A stretch of DNA of 64,000 bases from Sphingomonadales bacterium (GCA_006226685.1 SBGG01000040.1:32508-96507), one strand, 5' to 3'. Shown: positions 31,902 through 42,692, counted from the stretch's first letter. Translations and numbers: made by a program. The notes: generated by a model not told the origin, from the sequence alone.

Positions 31902-32407
31902 GGAGTCTCCGTCGGAAAAGCCAGGCCCAGCGCATGGTCACGCACGGCAACCGGCCACTGCGCCATCAGTTCCATAAACCGCACGCGGTCCCCCGCATAA
32001 AGCGCACGAACCGCTTCTTCGAAATGGGGGCGATCACCCGCCATCACATTCAGAAAGCGGAAGGCGGCGTCCTTCGCGTCCCGTTCCGAACGGCCCGCCT
32101 TACGCGCCTGCTCTACCAGCTTGCGCAAGGTGACCGATGCGCCGCCGGGTTGCCCCGCCAGCCATTCCCAATGACGCGGCAACAAAGTCACCTCCCGCGC
32201 CTCGACACCCAGTGCGGGGCGGCCTCGCCGTCGCGGAGCGGCCGGCATGGCCTCCGGATCGAGGTCGATCTGGCGGCCGCTATCATCCTCGAACATCAGC
32301 AGATCGGAACTGCGCGCGAGCGGCGGCAACGCCCGGATCGCCTCGGCGACACGATCGCGCGTGCCGCTCAGCAATATCTCATCTTTCAGAAAGGCTGTAA
32401 CAGTCAT
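31886..32407 (-). CDS. DUF2239 family protein
   Basis: FEDDSGRQIDLD...RGRPALGVEAREVTLLPRHWEWLAGQPGGASVTLRKLVEQARK. Confidence 0.85.
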   Translation of the reverse strand: MTVTAFLKDEILLSGTRDRVAEAIRALPPLARSSDLLMFEDDSGRQIDLDPEAMPAAPRRRGRPALGVEAREVTLLPRHWEWLAGQPGGASVTLRKLVEQARKAGRSERDAKDAAFRFLNVMAGDRPHFEEAVRALYAGDRVRFMELMAQWPVAVRDHALGLAFPTETPCTAG

Positions 32408-32413
32408 GGCTTA

Positions 32414-32470
32414 TTCTCCCGGCGCCTATTTATATCCGGGTTAAATATTGTCAATACATCCGGGTGAAAT
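32414..32470 (-). promoter_or_regulatory. Putative promoter with direct-repeat operator upstream of the DUF2239 gene
   Basis: Minus strand TTTCACCCGGATgtaTTGACAatatTTAACCCGGATATAAATA: near-identical 13-mers (32434-32446, 32458-32470) overlapping TTGACA and TATAAAT-like boxes. Confidence 0.6.
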
Positions 32471-32472
32471 TA

Positions 32473-33045
32473 TTACCCGCCAGAATGCATTGTTTGCCAT
32501 TCATCGGCCAATATCGAAAACAGCGCGGTATCCCGTATATGACCAGTCCAGGTCACGCGATTACGACGCATCACCCCTTCCCGCACCGCCCCCAGCTTTT
32601 CCATCGCCGCCAGCGACCGCCCGTTGCGCATATCCACGGTGAATTCGATACGCCAGAAGCCACAGGCAAACGCATGATCGATCATCAGATGTTTCATCCG
32701 CCGGTTGAAACCGGTGCCCCGCACGGACGGCGCGATATAGGTTCCGCCGATCATGACCGTACCGTTAGCGGGATCGGGATGAATATAACAGGTGGTACCG
32801 ACCACTTCCCCGTCATTCAGCACGGCAAAGCGTATCCAGCCCTCCTCGCCGTGAAAACTCCTGAGCATAGCCTCGGCATCGTCTGCCAGCATGTTCACCG
32901 GGTAAATTTCCCAGATCGCCCGATCCTGCTCACAAGCCCTGCGCAACGGCCGGGCATGTTCCTCGGCAAAAGGCACAAGGTGCACCTCCTGATCGGACAG
33001 CGGAGTTCCAAGCGCCGTTGCATCCGCACGGGGCGGAACCGTCAT
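32473..33045 (-). CDS. GNAT-family N-acetyltransferase
   Basis: IGGTYIAPSVRGTGFNRRMKHLMIDHAF...DMRNGRSLAAMEKLGAVREG. Confidence 0.9.
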   Translation of the reverse strand: MTVPPRADATALGTPLSDQEVHLVPFAEEHARPLRRACEQDRAIWEIYPVNMLADDAEAMLRSFHGEEGWIRFAVLNDGEVVGTTCYIHPDPANGTVMIGGTYIAPSVRGTGFNRRMKHLMIDHAFACGFWRIEFTVDMRNGRSLAAMEKLGAVREGVMRRNRVTWTGHIRDTALFSILADEWQTMHSGG

Positions 33046-33046
33046 C

Positions 33047-33433
33047 TCATTCCTCGTGGTCGAGATCGCGCGCCACGCGTGGATCACGCAGCAATGCGTC
33101 GATATGGCTGCCCTCGTCGAAACTCTCATCGGCTATGAACTTGATCTTCGCCGCATATTTGAGCTTCACCCGCCTCGCCACTTCGCGCTGGAGATAGGCG
33201 GTATTGGTGCGCAATGCCTTCAGCACGACCTCTTCGTCCTGCCCCAGCAGCGGTTTCACATAGGCGGTCGCATGTCGCAGGTCAGGCGTCATCCGTACCT
33301 CGGTCACGCTCACCATATGATGGTCGAGCACATCGTCATGCACATCGCCGCGCTGAAGGATATCGGCAAGCACATGGCGCACCTGCTCACCGACCCGGAG
33401 AACCCGGACGGAGGGACCTTCATTCCCGCTCAT
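33047..33433 (-). CDS. rbfA: 30S ribosome-binding factor RbfA
   Basis: [23 protein letters not shown]...[20 protein letters not shown]. Confidence 0.95.
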   Translation of the reverse strand: MSGNEGPSVRVLRVGEQVRHVLADILQRGDVHDDVLDHHMVSVTEVRMTPDLRHATAYVKPLLGQDEEVVLKALRTNTAYLQREVARRVKLKYAAKIKFIADESFDEGSHIDALLRDPRVARDLDHEE

Positions 33434-33492
33434 CCTACATCACCTTTCCCAAACCCACCCCGCCCAATGACGGGATGGATTTTTCCAAGATA

Positions 33493-36102
33493 TCAAAGCG
33501 TGCGTTCGCGCTCCTCGACCTCAAACAGTTCGAGCATATCGCCCGGCTTGATGTCGTTGGTATCCTCCAGCACCGCACCGCATTCCAGACCCGCGCGCAC
33601 TTCGGCGACATCGTCCTTGAACCGGCGCAACGAAGCGATGACCGTCTTCGACACGATGACATCGTCGCGAGTGAGGCGCGCATTGAGGCCCTTGCGGATA
33701 AGACCGTCGACAACGAGCAGACCCGCCGCCTTGTCCTTCTTGCCCGCCGGGAACACTTCCTTGACCTCGGCGCGACCGACCACCGTCTCGATACGCTCGG
33801 GCGCGAGCTGCCCTGCCATCTCGCCCTTCACTTCTTCGAGAAGGTCGTAGATCACATCATAATAGCGCAAGGAAACCTTGTCCCGCTCGGCAAGCTGGCG
33901 TGCCTTGGCGTTGGGGCGAACATTGAAACCGATCAACGGCGCGCCGCTGGCCGCCGCCAGGGTCACATCGCTCTCGGTGATCGCACCGGCACCGGAATGG
34001 AGCACCCGTACCTTGATCTCGTCCGTCGAAATACGATTGAGCGAATTCACGATCGCTTCGACCGAGCCCTGCGCATCTGCCTTCACGACGATCGGATATT
34101 CGATCTGCGTCGTGCTCAACGCCGAGAACATGTTCTCGAAGCTGGTCGGCGCCGCCGTGGTCCGCTTCTTCGTCGCCTGTTCCTGACGATAGGTCGCCAC
34201 TTCGCGGGCGCGTGCTTCATTTTCGACAACACTGAGCTGATCGCCCGCCATCGGCACGCCGGAAAGGCCAAGAACCTCCACCGGCACCGAAGGCCCGGCT
34301 TCCTTCACATTCTTGCCCTTGTCATTGACCATCGCGCGGACCTTGCCCGAATATTCGCCGACGACGAACACGTCCCCAACCTTGAGCGTGCCGCGACGCA
34401 CAAGAATAGTGGCCACCGGACCACGCCCCTTGTCGAGTTGCGCCTCGATCACCGTACCTTCGGCGGCACGATCGGGGTTGGCCTTCAGCTCCATCAACTC
34501 GGCCTGAAGCAGGATCTTCTCGATCAGATCGTCAAGACCTGTCTTCTTGAGCGCCGACACCTCGACATCCTGCGTCTCGCCGCCCATGTCCTCGACGATC
34601 ACCTCATGTTCGAGCAGGCGCTCGCGGATCTTCTGCGGATTGGCATCGGGCTTGTCGCACTTGTTGATCGCCACGATCATCGGCACGCCGGCCGCCTTGG
34701 TATGGTTGATCGCCTCGATCGTCTGCGGCATCAGCCCATCATCGGCGGCAACCACCAATATGACGATATCGGTAACATTGGCGCCGCGTGCGCGCATTTC
34801 CGTAAAGGCTTCATGGCCCGGCGTATCGAGGAAAGTGATGATATCCCCGCTCTTCGCCTTCACCTGATAGGCGCCGATATGCTGGGTAATGCCGCCCGCT
34901 TCGCCCGCGACGACATCGGTGCCGCGCAATGCGTCGAGCAATGAGGTCTTTCCGTGGTCGACATGCCCCATGATCGTCACCACCGGCGCGCGGGGCTTCA
35001 ACGTCTCGGGTGCATCGACATCCGCCTCGGTATCGATTTCGACGTCCGAATCCGACACGCGCTGGATGCGATGACCAAATTCTTCGACGAGCAGCTCGGC
35101 GGTATCCTGATCGATAGTCTGATTGACGGTAACCATCACCCCCATCTTGAACAGAGCCTTGACGAGATCCGCGCCCTTTTCGGCCATGCGGTTCGCCAGT
35201 TCCTGCACCGTGATGGCATCGGGAACGACGACATCGCGGCTCTGCTTTTCGCGCGGCTGCTGAATGCCGCCCATATGCGAGCGACGTTCCTTTTCACGAG
35301 CACGCTTCAGCGCGGCAAGGCTGCGTGCCCGCGCGCTATCATCATCGGCCAGCGCACGATTGACGGTCAGCTTGCCCGACTGACGACGATCCTGATCGCT
35401 CCGCTTCGCCCTGTCGGGCTTGGCCGGTTCAGGCCGCTTGGCAGGCGTAACCGGAGTAAACCGGCGCGGCGGGGGAACAGTCGCGCCCGTGGCAGCGGCA
35501 GGAGCCGCAGCCGCGCTTTTGTTCGCCGTAGCCTTCTCGCTGGCGGCGGGAGTTTCCACCTGTACCGGTTCCTGAGCGGCCTCTTTCGCTTCCGTAGCGG
35601 TTTCCGATGCCGTCGGAGCCTGCGCTTTTGCTTCGGCAGCCTGCTCCGCCTCGATTTCGGCCTTGCGATTTTCTTCGGCGCGGCGGCGTTCTTCTTCGCT
35701 CGCAGCCTGACGCTCGGCCTCCTCGCGGCGACGCGCCTCCTCCATGGCCGCCATGCGGGCTTCCTCGGCCTCGCGCAGCAGCTTCGCCTGCATTTCCTGA
35801 CGGGTCATCAGGTCGGCGCGGGCCGGGGTCGGCGCGGGCGTCGGCGTGGCGCGGCGCGGCGATGGCGCCACCGGCGGCCGGGGTGCGGGTTCGGGCGCCT
35901 TCGCGACCGGCTCCTCAACGGGCGGCGTGGGTGCCGGGCCTTCCCCCGGCTTGCCGATGATGCGACGGCGCTTCACCTCCACCACGACGGTGTTCTTCCG
36001 TCCGTGGCTGAAGCTCTGCTGAACCTGGCCAGACTCGACCGTCCGCTTGATCCCCAGCGGCTTACGGCCCAGTACCGGCTTGTCTTCCTTGCTGTCACTC
36101 AT
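33493..36102 (-). CDS. infB: Translation initiation factor IF-2
   Basis: [41 protein letters not shown]; long low-complexity N-terminus. Confidence 0.98.
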   Translation of the reverse strand: MSDSKEDKPVLGRKPLGIKRTVESGQVQQSFSHGRKNTVVVEVKRRRIIGKPGEGPAPTPPVEEPVAKAPEPAPRPPVAPSPRRATPTPAPTPARADLMTRQEMQAKLLREAEEARMAAMEEARRREEAERQAASEEERRRAEENRKAEIEAEQAAEAKAQAPTASETATEAKEAAQEPVQVETPAASEKATANKSAAAAPAAATGATVPPPRRFTPVTPAKRPEPAKPDRAKRSDQDRRQSGKLTVNRALADDDSARARSLAALKRAREKERRSHMGGIQQPREKQSRDVVVPDAITVQELANRMAEKGADLVKALFKMGVMVTVNQTIDQDTAELLVEEFGHRIQRVSDSDVEIDTEADVDAPETLKPRAPVVTIMGHVDHGKTSLLDALRGTDVVAGEAGGITQHIGAYQVKAKSGDIITFLDTPGHEAFTEMRARGANVTDIVILVVAADDGLMPQTIEAINHTKAAGVPMIVAINKCDKPDANPQKIRERLLEHEVIVEDMGGETQDVEVSALKKTGLDDLIEKILLQAELMELKANPDRAAEGTVIEAQLDKGRGPVATILVRRGTLKVGDVFVVGEYSGKVRAMVNDKGKNVKEAGPSVPVEVLGLSGVPMAGDQLSVVENEARAREVATYRQEQATKKRTTAAPTSFENMFSALSTTQIEYPIVVKADAQGSVEAIVNSLNRISTDEIKVRVLHSGAGAITESDVTLAAASGAPLIGFNVRPNAKARQLAERDKVSLRYYDVIYDLLEEVKGEMAGQLAPERIETVVGRAEVKEVFPAGKKDKAAGLLVVDGLIRKGLNARLTRDDVIVSKTVIASLRRFKDDVAEVRAGLECGAVLEDTNDIKPGDMLELFEVEERERTL

Positions 36103-36169
36103 CGACTGAATTCAACCTTCTCAACTTCAAACACCAAGTGCGGCACGGCCTGTTCAGGCCCGCCGCCCG

Positions 36170-36838
36170 TCACATCTGTCCGGTGGACAACCCCATGGGG
36201 TGCGCCATGGCCGGGGTGTCTTGTCCTCCCCCGTTAGCGCATCCGTTATAGCTTTGCCAGCGGCTTAGCAATCCGGCCAGCCGAGCGGCGGCCTTGCCGT
36301 CCGTCACTGCGACATGAACAACATTGTCGCGGCCCATCGCTCTAGATAAGACTTCCCGCGCAACAGGCAAGACCTGCCCCGCATGATCGGTCCCTTCGGC
36401 CTCCTCGCCCACGCGCCAGGCCTGATCGAGTTTCCGCCGTCCGTCCGGCGCGGCATCGGCGGCATGCAACAACATGCGCACCTGCCCGCGCCGCGCCGCG
36501 ACCTCTATTTTTTCGGAACCGGTGAGGATGTTAGACGCCCGCGCCTCCAGACCGAACCGGTCCATCGCCTGTTTTTCCAGCGCGTCACCGACCAGCATCG
36601 CCAGATCCGACGGCACCTCGATCGCGCTCGTTTTGAACGAACGGGAAAGCGCCCCTTTCAGCTTGCCATTGGCGACGGCGGCTTCCAGCTCCGCGCGGGA
36701 CACGCCAATCCACGCCCCCCGCCCCGGCGCCTTGGCCGCGACATCGGGCATCACCAGCCCATCCGGCGACACCGCAAGGCGCACCAGATGGTCCGGCGAG
36801 GTTCGTTCCCCGGTCAGGATGCAGCGGCGCTCGCTCAT
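36170..36838 (-). CDS. YlxR/DUF448 RNA-binding protein
   Basis: RRCILTGERTSPDHLVRLAVSPDGLVMPD...GRGAWIGVSR; between nusA and infB. Confidence 0.92.
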   Translation of the reverse strand: MSERRCILTGERTSPDHLVRLAVSPDGLVMPDVAAKAPGRGAWIGVSRAELEAAVANGKLKGALSRSFKTSAIEVPSDLAMLVGDALEKQAMDRFGLEARASNILTGSEKIEVAARRGQVRMLLHAADAAPDGRRKLDQAWRVGEEAEGTDHAGQVLPVAREVLSRAMGRDNVVHVAVTDGKAAARLAGLLSRWQSYNGCANGGGQDTPAMAHPMGLSTGQM

Positions 36839-36883
36839 GCCAGCGCCTCCGCAACGTCACTATTTATTTCAGCAGCAGGCCGA

Positions 36884-38518
36884 TCATTGGGAGTCATCCG
36901 CAGCATCTGCGACCTCCCCGGGCGTTGCCCCTTCTTCCGCGCCATCCTCGTCCTCGAACCAGTGCGCGCGCGCTGCCATGATGATCTCGTTGCCCTGCTC
37001 CTCGCTGAGGCCATATTCGGCGAGCACGCCGCCCTTGTCCTCGGCATTATCGCGGCCACGGCGACGATCGCCCTGACGCTTCTTCGCGACCAGTTCGTCG
37101 GTCGCGAGATCGGCGAGATCGTCAAGCGTCTTGATACCAGCCTTGCCCAGCGTGACGAGCATGGCTTCGGTCAGATGCGGCATGTCTGCCAACGCATCCT
37201 CGACACCAAGCCCGCGGCGCTCCTCACGCGCGGCAGCCTCGCGCCGATCCAGCGCCTCAAGCGCGCGGTTCTGCAACTCCTGCGCCAGCTCCTCGTCGAA
37301 ACCTTCAATGCCCGCCAGTTCATCGACACCGACATAGGCGACCTCTTCCAGCTCGCCAAAGCCTTCGGCAACCAGAAGCTGGGACAGGGTTTCGTCAACG
37401 TCCAGCTCGTTCTGGAACATTTCCGACCGCTCGACAAATTCCTTCTGCCGCTTCTCGCTGGCGTCGGCCTCGGTCATGATATCGATGGCCTTGCCGGTCA
37501 GCTGGCTGGCAAGGCGAACATTCTGACCGCGACGGCCGATAGCGAGCGAAAGCTGATCGTCGGGAACGACGACTTCGATACGACCTTCGTCCTCGTCGAT
37601 AACGACGCGGGACACGGTCGCGGGCTGCAGCGCGTTGACGACGAAGGTCGCCGTATCCTCGCTCCAGGGGATGATATCGATCTTCTCACCCTGCATTTCC
37701 TGCACGACGGCCTGCACGCGGCTGCCCTTCATACCGACGCAGGCGCCGACCGGGTCGATGCTGCCGTCATGGCTGATGACACCTATTTTCGCGCGGCTGC
37801 CAGGATCGCGGGCGGCGGCCTTAATCTCGATGATGCCATCGTAGATTTCCGGCACTTCCTGCGCGAACAGCTTCTTCATGAATTCGGGGTGCGCGCGGGA
37901 AAGGAAAATCTGCGGCCCGCGATTTTCGCGGCGAACATTGAGGATCACCGAACGAACGCGATCGCCGACACGCACAACCTCGCGCGGGATCTGCTGATCG
38001 CGGCGGATCACGCCTTCGGCGCGACCAAGATTGACGACGACATGGCCGAACTCGACCGACTTGACGACGCCGGTGATGATTTCACCCACGCGATCCTTGA
38101 ACTCATCATATTGGCGCTCACGCTCCGCATCGCGCACCTTCTGGAAGATCACCTGCTTGGCCGACTGGGCATCAATACGGCCGAGATCGATCGGAGGCAG
38201 CGGATCGACGATGAAATCGCCAATGGCGGCGCCCGGCTGGAGCTTCTGCCCCTGCTTCAGGTCCACCTGCCTGAAATAATCGTCGACTGCTTCGACCACC
38301 TCGACGACGCGCCACAGGCGCAGATCGCCAGTATCAGGATCGAGCTTAGCGCGAATATCATTCTCCGCACCATAACGGGCACGGGCGGCGCGCTGGATCG
38401 CATCCTCCATCGCCTCGATGACGATAGCCTTGTCGATCATCTTTTCCGACGCCACCGAATTGGCGATAGCGATCAACTCGGCCTTGTTGGCGGAAATGGC
38501 GGTAGCCATTCTAGTCAT
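36884..38518 (-). CDS. nusA: Transcription termination/antitermination factor NusA
   Basis: AIEDAIQRAARARYGAEND, VGACVGMKGSRVQAVVQEMQGEKIDIIPW. Confidence 0.97.
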   Translation of the reverse strand: MTRMATAISANKAELIAIANSVASEKMIDKAIVIEAMEDAIQRAARARYGAENDIRAKLDPDTGDLRLWRVVEVVEAVDDYFRQVDLKQGQKLQPGAAIGDFIVDPLPPIDLGRIDAQSAKQVIFQKVRDAERERQYDEFKDRVGEIITGVVKSVEFGHVVVNLGRAEGVIRRDQQIPREVVRVGDRVRSVILNVRRENRGPQIFLSRAHPEFMKKLFAQEVPEIYDGIIEIKAAARDPGSRAKIGVISHDGSIDPVGACVGMKGSRVQAVVQEMQGEKIDIIPWSEDTATFVVNALQPATVSRVVIDEDEGRIEVVVPDDQLSLAIGRRGQNVRLASQLTGKAIDIMTEADASEKRQKEFVERSEMFQNELDVDETLSQLLVAEGFGELEEVAYVGVDELAGIEGFDEELAQELQNRALEALDRREAAAREERRGLGVEDALADMPHLTEAMLVTLGKAGIKTLDDLADLATDELVAKKRQGDRRRGRDNAEDKGGVLAEYGLSEEQGNEIIMAARAHWFEDEDGAEEGATPGEVADAADDSQ

Positions 38519-39129
38519 CCTTCCGTTTCAATCTCATCCGCCCCATCAGAGGAGAGCGGCATGGTAGCAGAAATCAATGCATCCGTCAGTATCAGCTTGG
38601 CGCTGTGCAGATTATCGAAGCCGATTTCGACACGCCCCAGCTTCAGGTCGTCAAGCAGGATGGTGTCTCCGTCGAGCCCTGCCAGCACCGCCTTGAACTG
38701 TTTGCGCCCCTGCACCGCCTCGGCGACATTGACGCGCGCCTCATGCCCGGCCCAGTCGGCAAAATCCTTCAGCCGGGTCAGGGGTCGGTCGATGCCGGGC
38801 GAACTGACCTCCAGCCTGTAAGCGCTCTCGATCGGATCCTTCTCATCGAGCATATCCGACAAGCGACGGGAAAGCGCCGCGCAATCGTCGATGGTAAGCT
38901 GACGCGTATCGGGCCGCTCCGCCATCACCTGAAGCGTCGCATCCTCGCCGCCGAATATCTTCACGCGCACGAGGTCGAATCCCAAAGCCTTTGCCTCGGG
39001 TTCAATCAATTGCGTCAGGACGTCGATATCAGCCAGCTTCTTCCCTTTCCGTGCATCCACCGCCGATCGCGCCGGACCCTTTCGGGACCGACCCAACAAC
39101 GATACCGATGTCAGGAGAATGAACGCCAT
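38515..39129 (-). CDS. rimP: Ribosome maturation factor RimP (true start probably internal, near 39060)
   Basis: LIEPEAKALGFDLVRVKI...DDCAALSRRLSDMLDEKDPIESAYRLEVSSPGIDRPL; overlaps nusA start. Confidence 0.93.
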   Translation of the reverse strand: MAFILLTSVSLLGRSRKGPARSAVDARKGKKLADIDVLTQLIEPEAKALGFDLVRVKIFGGEDATLQVMAERPDTRQLTIDDCAALSRRLSDMLDEKDPIESAYRLEVSSPGIDRPLTRLKDFADWAGHEARVNVAEAVQGRKQFKAVLAGLDGDTILLDDLKLGRVEIGFDNLHSAKLILTDALISATMPLSSDGADEIETEG

Positions 39130-39210
39130 ATAGGAGGGAACGCGATTTTTGACAACAATAATGTGTGTAGTGCGTTAGTATGCCCTACCCCATCCGCCTC
39201 GCGAGGTTTT

Positions 39211-40422
39211 ATGCGCCGGAATCCCGCCCTTTATTCGCCGATCCTATACGCAAGCGCGATCGCCTCAATGTTGGCAGGCTGTCAGGCCGGCCCTGCAACC
39301 GGGGCAGATCGGGAGGCGTCCGCCAACGCCACCGACAACGGAGGAACGAGAGAATCGGGTACCCGCCCGTTCAAGAGCACCGAAATCGCGCGTTTCGACC
39401 AGCCATGGGCCATGACCTTCATCGACAAAGGGCGCTATCTCCTCGTCACCGAAAAACCGGGGCGCCTCATCCTGATCGACCCGAACACCCATTTCCGTGC
39501 CGCAGTTTCCGGCGTACCGAAGGTCGATCATGGCGGTCAGGGCGGATTCGGAGACATCGTGGCCGCTCCCGACCCCGATCCCACTGACAAGCTGTTTCCC
39601 GTCTATCTGAGCTGGGCCGAAGCCGGCGGCGGCGACACGCGCGGGGCGGTCGTGGCGCGGGCGGATCTCCTCATCAACGGCATGGCCGAAGGCGGTTTTG
39701 CACTGCAAAATCTGAAAATCATCTGGCGACAAGTGCCCAAAGTAACCGGGCGCGGCCATTTCGGGCATCGCATCGCCCTGGCTCCCGATGGGCAGCACAT
39801 CTTCATTTCATCGGGCGAACGACAGAAATTCGATCCGGCCCAGGACAAGACCGGCAATCTCGGCAAGATACTGCGCCTGAACCTTGACGGCAGCATTCCT
39901 GACGACAACCCCTTTGCAAAAGAGGGGGGCATAGCCGCCCAGATCTGGTCGATGGGCCACCGCAATCCGCTCGGCCTCGCCTTCGACAGCGAAGGACGGC
40001 TGTGGGAAGATGAAATGGGGCCCAAAGGCGGCGACGAGGTCAATCTGGTGACGCGCGGCGGCAATTACGGCTACCCCCATGTCTCCAACGGTTCTCATTA
40101 TGACGGACGCGATATTCCCGATCACGCGCCCGGAGACGGTTTCATCGCGCCTGCTACATGGTGGAACCCGTCCATTTCTCCGGGCGGAATGACCTTTTAT
40201 GGCGGGTCTCTCTTCCCGCAATGGAAGGGGTCGCTGCTGTTGGGGGCGCTGTCCGGCGAAGCGTTAATTCGCCTCAAAATCGACGGCGACCAGCTTATCA
40301 AGGCCGACCACTGGCCGATGCAGGCCCGTATCCGCGAGGTGGAAACAGGTCCTGACGGTGCGATCTGGCTGCTGGAAGACGGCCCGGATGCGCGGCTATT
40401 GAAGCTCACGCCGGCCCGATGA
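39211..40422 (+). CDS. PQQ-dependent sugar dehydrogenase (aldose sugar dehydrogenase-like) lipoprotein
   Basis: FDQPWAMTFIDKGRYLLVTEKPGRL, IALAPDGQHIFISSGER, WSMGHRNPLGLAFDSEGRLWEDEMGPKGGDEVN; lipobox-like MLAGC. Confidence 0.93.
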   Translation: MRRNPALYSPILYASAIASMLAGCQAGPATGADREASANATDNGGTRESGTRPFKSTEIARFDQPWAMTFIDKGRYLLVTEKPGRLILIDPNTHFRAAVSGVPKVDHGGQGGFGDIVAAPDPDPTDKLFPVYLSWAEAGGGDTRGAVVARADLLINGMAEGGFALQNLKIIWRQVPKVTGRGHFGHRIALAPDGQHIFISSGERQKFDPAQDKTGNLGKILRLNLDGSIPDDNPFAKEGGIAAQIWSMGHRNPLGLAFDSEGRLWEDEMGPKGGDEVNLVTRGGNYGYPHVSNGSHYDGRDIPDHAPGDGFIAPATWWNPSISPGGMTFYGGSLFPQWKGSLLLGALSGEALIRLKIDGDQLIKADHWPMQARIREVETGPDGAIWLLEDGPDARLLKLTPAR

Positions 40423-40432
40423 AACATTCTTC

Positions 40433-41233
40433 TTACCCGCGCGGCATCTGACTCAACGGTCGGGACGTGACCGGATAGCCATGATCCTGCGGAATGCACA
40501 GATGTTCCTCGCCATCGCGCATTTCGATCCACGGGGAGATCAGGCGCACAGGCTGCGCCCGTGCATGGTCGAGCAACGCCTCGACCGTTTCGAACCGGGC
40601 AAGCCTTTCGAGATTGCACCGGGTCGGGAAAATGATCCGGGCCTCCCCCCGTTCGGCGCGATCCAGCATCTCTCGGGCACTATACCAGCCCAGATCGGTG
40701 GTTTCCCGCCCATCAGGCCGCAGATCGCCGACATCTTCGCCAATAACGGCTATATAGAAGCGGGTATCGAACCGGCGAGGCACCTTCTCCGAATGCGGGC
40801 ACCAGCGCGCAAACGGCACCAGCCCTGCAAAATCGAAATTCAGCCCGAACGCCGCGATTACCGCCGCCAGCCCCGCCCCTTCCAGCAACGCCCGACGCGC
40901 AGCCTCGCCAAGATCGCGCGATAAACCGTCCGCATGGGCGACAAGCGCAAGACCACACTCCTCGATCGTTTCGCGTATCGCGGCAATGCGCACGGCAAGA
41001 TCCTCGGCCACCGCCGGATCAGACGACCGGCCCAGCGATCGGGCGAGATCGCGATCCGCCTCATCCACCGCGCCGCCGGGGAATACCATCGCGCCGCCCG
41101 CGAAACGCAGCGTGGCCGCGCGCTCGGTCATCAACAAAAGTGGAGGCCCGTCCGACCGTCGCCTTACGACGATCAGCGTTCCCGCATCCCGTATTATCTG
41201 GGTAGAAGTATCGGTTTCCGACATGACCATCAT
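40433..41233 (-). CDS. NUDIX hydrolase-like protein
   Basis: GGAMVFPGGAVDEADRD...AAIRETIEECGLAL (Nudix-box-like). Confidence 0.88.
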   Translation of the reverse strand: MMVMSETDTSTQIIRDAGTLIVVRRRSDGPPLLLMTERAATLRFAGGAMVFPGGAVDEADRDLARSLGRSSDPAVAEDLAVRIAAIRETIEECGLALVAHADGLSRDLGEAARRALLEGAGLAAVIAAFGLNFDFAGLVPFARWCPHSEKVPRRFDTRFYIAVIGEDVGDLRPDGRETTDLGWYSAREMLDRAERGEARIIFPTRCNLERLARFETVEALLDHARAQPVRLISPWIEMRDGEEHLCIPQDHGYPVTSRPLSQMPRG

Positions 41234-41336
41234 ATGCGGATCACGCCACCCCCGCGTCAAGGGGCAGGCCTGATCGCAAAGAGACATTGGGCGGACGCCA
41301 CGCCTCTATCGATTCGCTGAGCTGAAAGGAAAGAAA

Positions 41337-41411
41337 TGGCTGGGGCGGCAGGATTCGAACCTGCGCATGCCGGTACCAAAAACCGGTGCCTTACCGCTTG
41401 GCTACGCCCCA
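41337..41411 (-). tRNA. tRNA-Gln (anticodon TTG), CCA encoded
   Basis: Minus strand TGGGGCGTAGCCAAGCGGTAAGGCACCGGTTTTTGGTACCGGCATGCGCAGGTTCGAATCCTGCCGCCCCAGCCA folds as a cloverleaf; loop TTTTGGT. Confidence 0.97.
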
Positions 41412-41690
41412 ACGAAGAAAGGCGCGTCATTCCCGCGCCGTTCAGGGCGCATATAACGGCTGCGACGCGAAAGGGAATAGCCCGGTGCGCATTTATCGCA
41501 TGGGTGCAGATAGAAACTTCCCCCGACTCACAAGCGCGGCAGAAAGTCCGAACAGCGACCCTGTTTTCATCAAAATCGGACAAGGCGCAGCATCCACAAC
41601 AGCCCCGACGCGCTCCTCCAGCGCCATTTTCCTGCGCGCAAACGGTTGCCGCTTGCCAAGCCGGTGGAAAGGAGCCAACAACAAGGCCCC

Positions 41691-42176
41691 ATGGCCGCAT
41701 CAACAGCATCTCCCCTCTTCCTGCGCGAAGACGAAATTCGCCGCGGGATAGAATTGCTTTATTTCGGCTACAGCAACCTGACCCGCTCGATCGATGCCGA
41801 CCTCGCCCGGCAAGGGCTGGGGCGCGCGCATCATCGCGCCCTCTATTTCATCGCCCGCCAACCCGATCTGATGGTAAGCGAACTCCTTGCCCTGCTGGCA
41901 ATCACCAAGCAATCGCTGGGCCGCGTGCTCAATGAACTGGTCGCTCGCGGCCTTGTCGAATCGCGCGCCGGCAAGAAAGACCGGCGGCAGAAGCTGCTGC
42001 GGCTCACCGCCGAGGGCGCGAAGCTGGAGGCAATGCAGTTCGATGCCCTCCGCGCCAAAATGGCCGCCGCCTATGTACAGGCGGGGCAAGGATCCGTCAC
42101 CGGCTTCTGGCATGTTCTGGAAGGGCTGATCCCAGAGCAGGACCGGCAGATGGTGGCAGCCCTGCGCGACAGCTAA
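41691..42176 (+). CDS. MarR-family transcriptional regulator
   Basis: winged HTH: VSELLALLAITKQSLGRVLNELVARGLVESRAGKKDRRQKLLRLTAEG. Confidence 0.9.
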   Translation: MAASTASPLFLREDEIRRGIELLYFGYSNLTRSIDADLARQGLGRAHHRALYFIARQPDLMVSELLALLAITKQSLGRVLNELVARGLVESRAGKKDRRQKLLRLTAEGAKLEAMQFDALRAKMAAAYVQAGQGSVTGFWHVLEGLIPEQDRQMVAALRDS

Positions 42177-42180
42177 GGGC

Positions 42181-42460
42181 GGTGAGCGCAACGACGTCAC
42201 CCGGATCGGCGCGCTTCTCGCCGGACTGCGTGCGAACCACATTCTGACCGACAAAGGTCAGGATGGACAACGCGCCATGGGTGCGATCGCCGCTGCGGGC
42301 GCAAAGCCGGTCGTCCTGCAACGGAGGTTACCGCCAGCTGATCGAACGCTTATTCAGCAAGATCAAACGCTTCAGGAGAAGCGCCATTCGATACGACAAA
42401 CTCGCCAGAAACTACGCCGGCTTCCTCAATCTCGTCGCGGCTCTCAAATGCTGCCTGTGA
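42181..42460 (+). pseudogene. Relic of an IS5-family DDE transposase (C-terminal part, frameshifted and internally deleted)
   Basis: GERNDVTRIGALLAGLRANHILTDKGQDGQRAMGAI in one frame, then YRQLIERLFSKIKRFRRSAIRYDKLARNYAGFLNLVAALKCCL* in another. Confidence 0.82.
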
Positions 42461-42473
42461 ATGTAAACGCCAC

Positions 42474-42520
42474 CCAGGGTCAGGACCCATTGCAGGCGAC
42501 CAGAGGTCAATGTCGATCCG
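42474..42520. repeat. Decayed family B element end abutting a family A right-end-like fragment
   Basis: CAGGGTCAGGACCCATTGCAGGCG followed by GTCAATGTCGATCCGACCC. Confidence 0.5.
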
Positions 42521-42523
42521 ACC

Positions 42524-42692
42524 CAGGGCCGATCGACATTCAAATGATGACGTTGCGAAAATGGCGGATTTTCGTGACTGGGAGCGCAGCGTACTAAAGG
42601 TACGTGAGCACCGGAAGTGCGGAAAGCTGCCATTTGCAGACCGTCAGGGCTGGGGTCGAAGGCGACCGGAGGGCAATGTCGATCCGCCCTAG
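42524..42692. mobile_element. MITE-like element, family A copy 3
   Basis: Left CAGGGCCGATCGACATT (degenerate) and right AATGTCGATCCGCCCTAG (identical 18 nt to copy 1); interior aligns along its length with copy 1. Confidence 0.85.

Noticed and set aside
36383-38821. 812-aa plus-strand ORF opposite nusA/ylxR
   Set aside because: Shadow ORF; nusA and ylxR evidence is strong.
42172-42182. GCTAAGGGCGG at the marR stop resembling a family A end (TAGGGCGG)
   Set aside because: The match does not continue into GATCGACATT and the following sequence reads as the transposase relic; probably chance.
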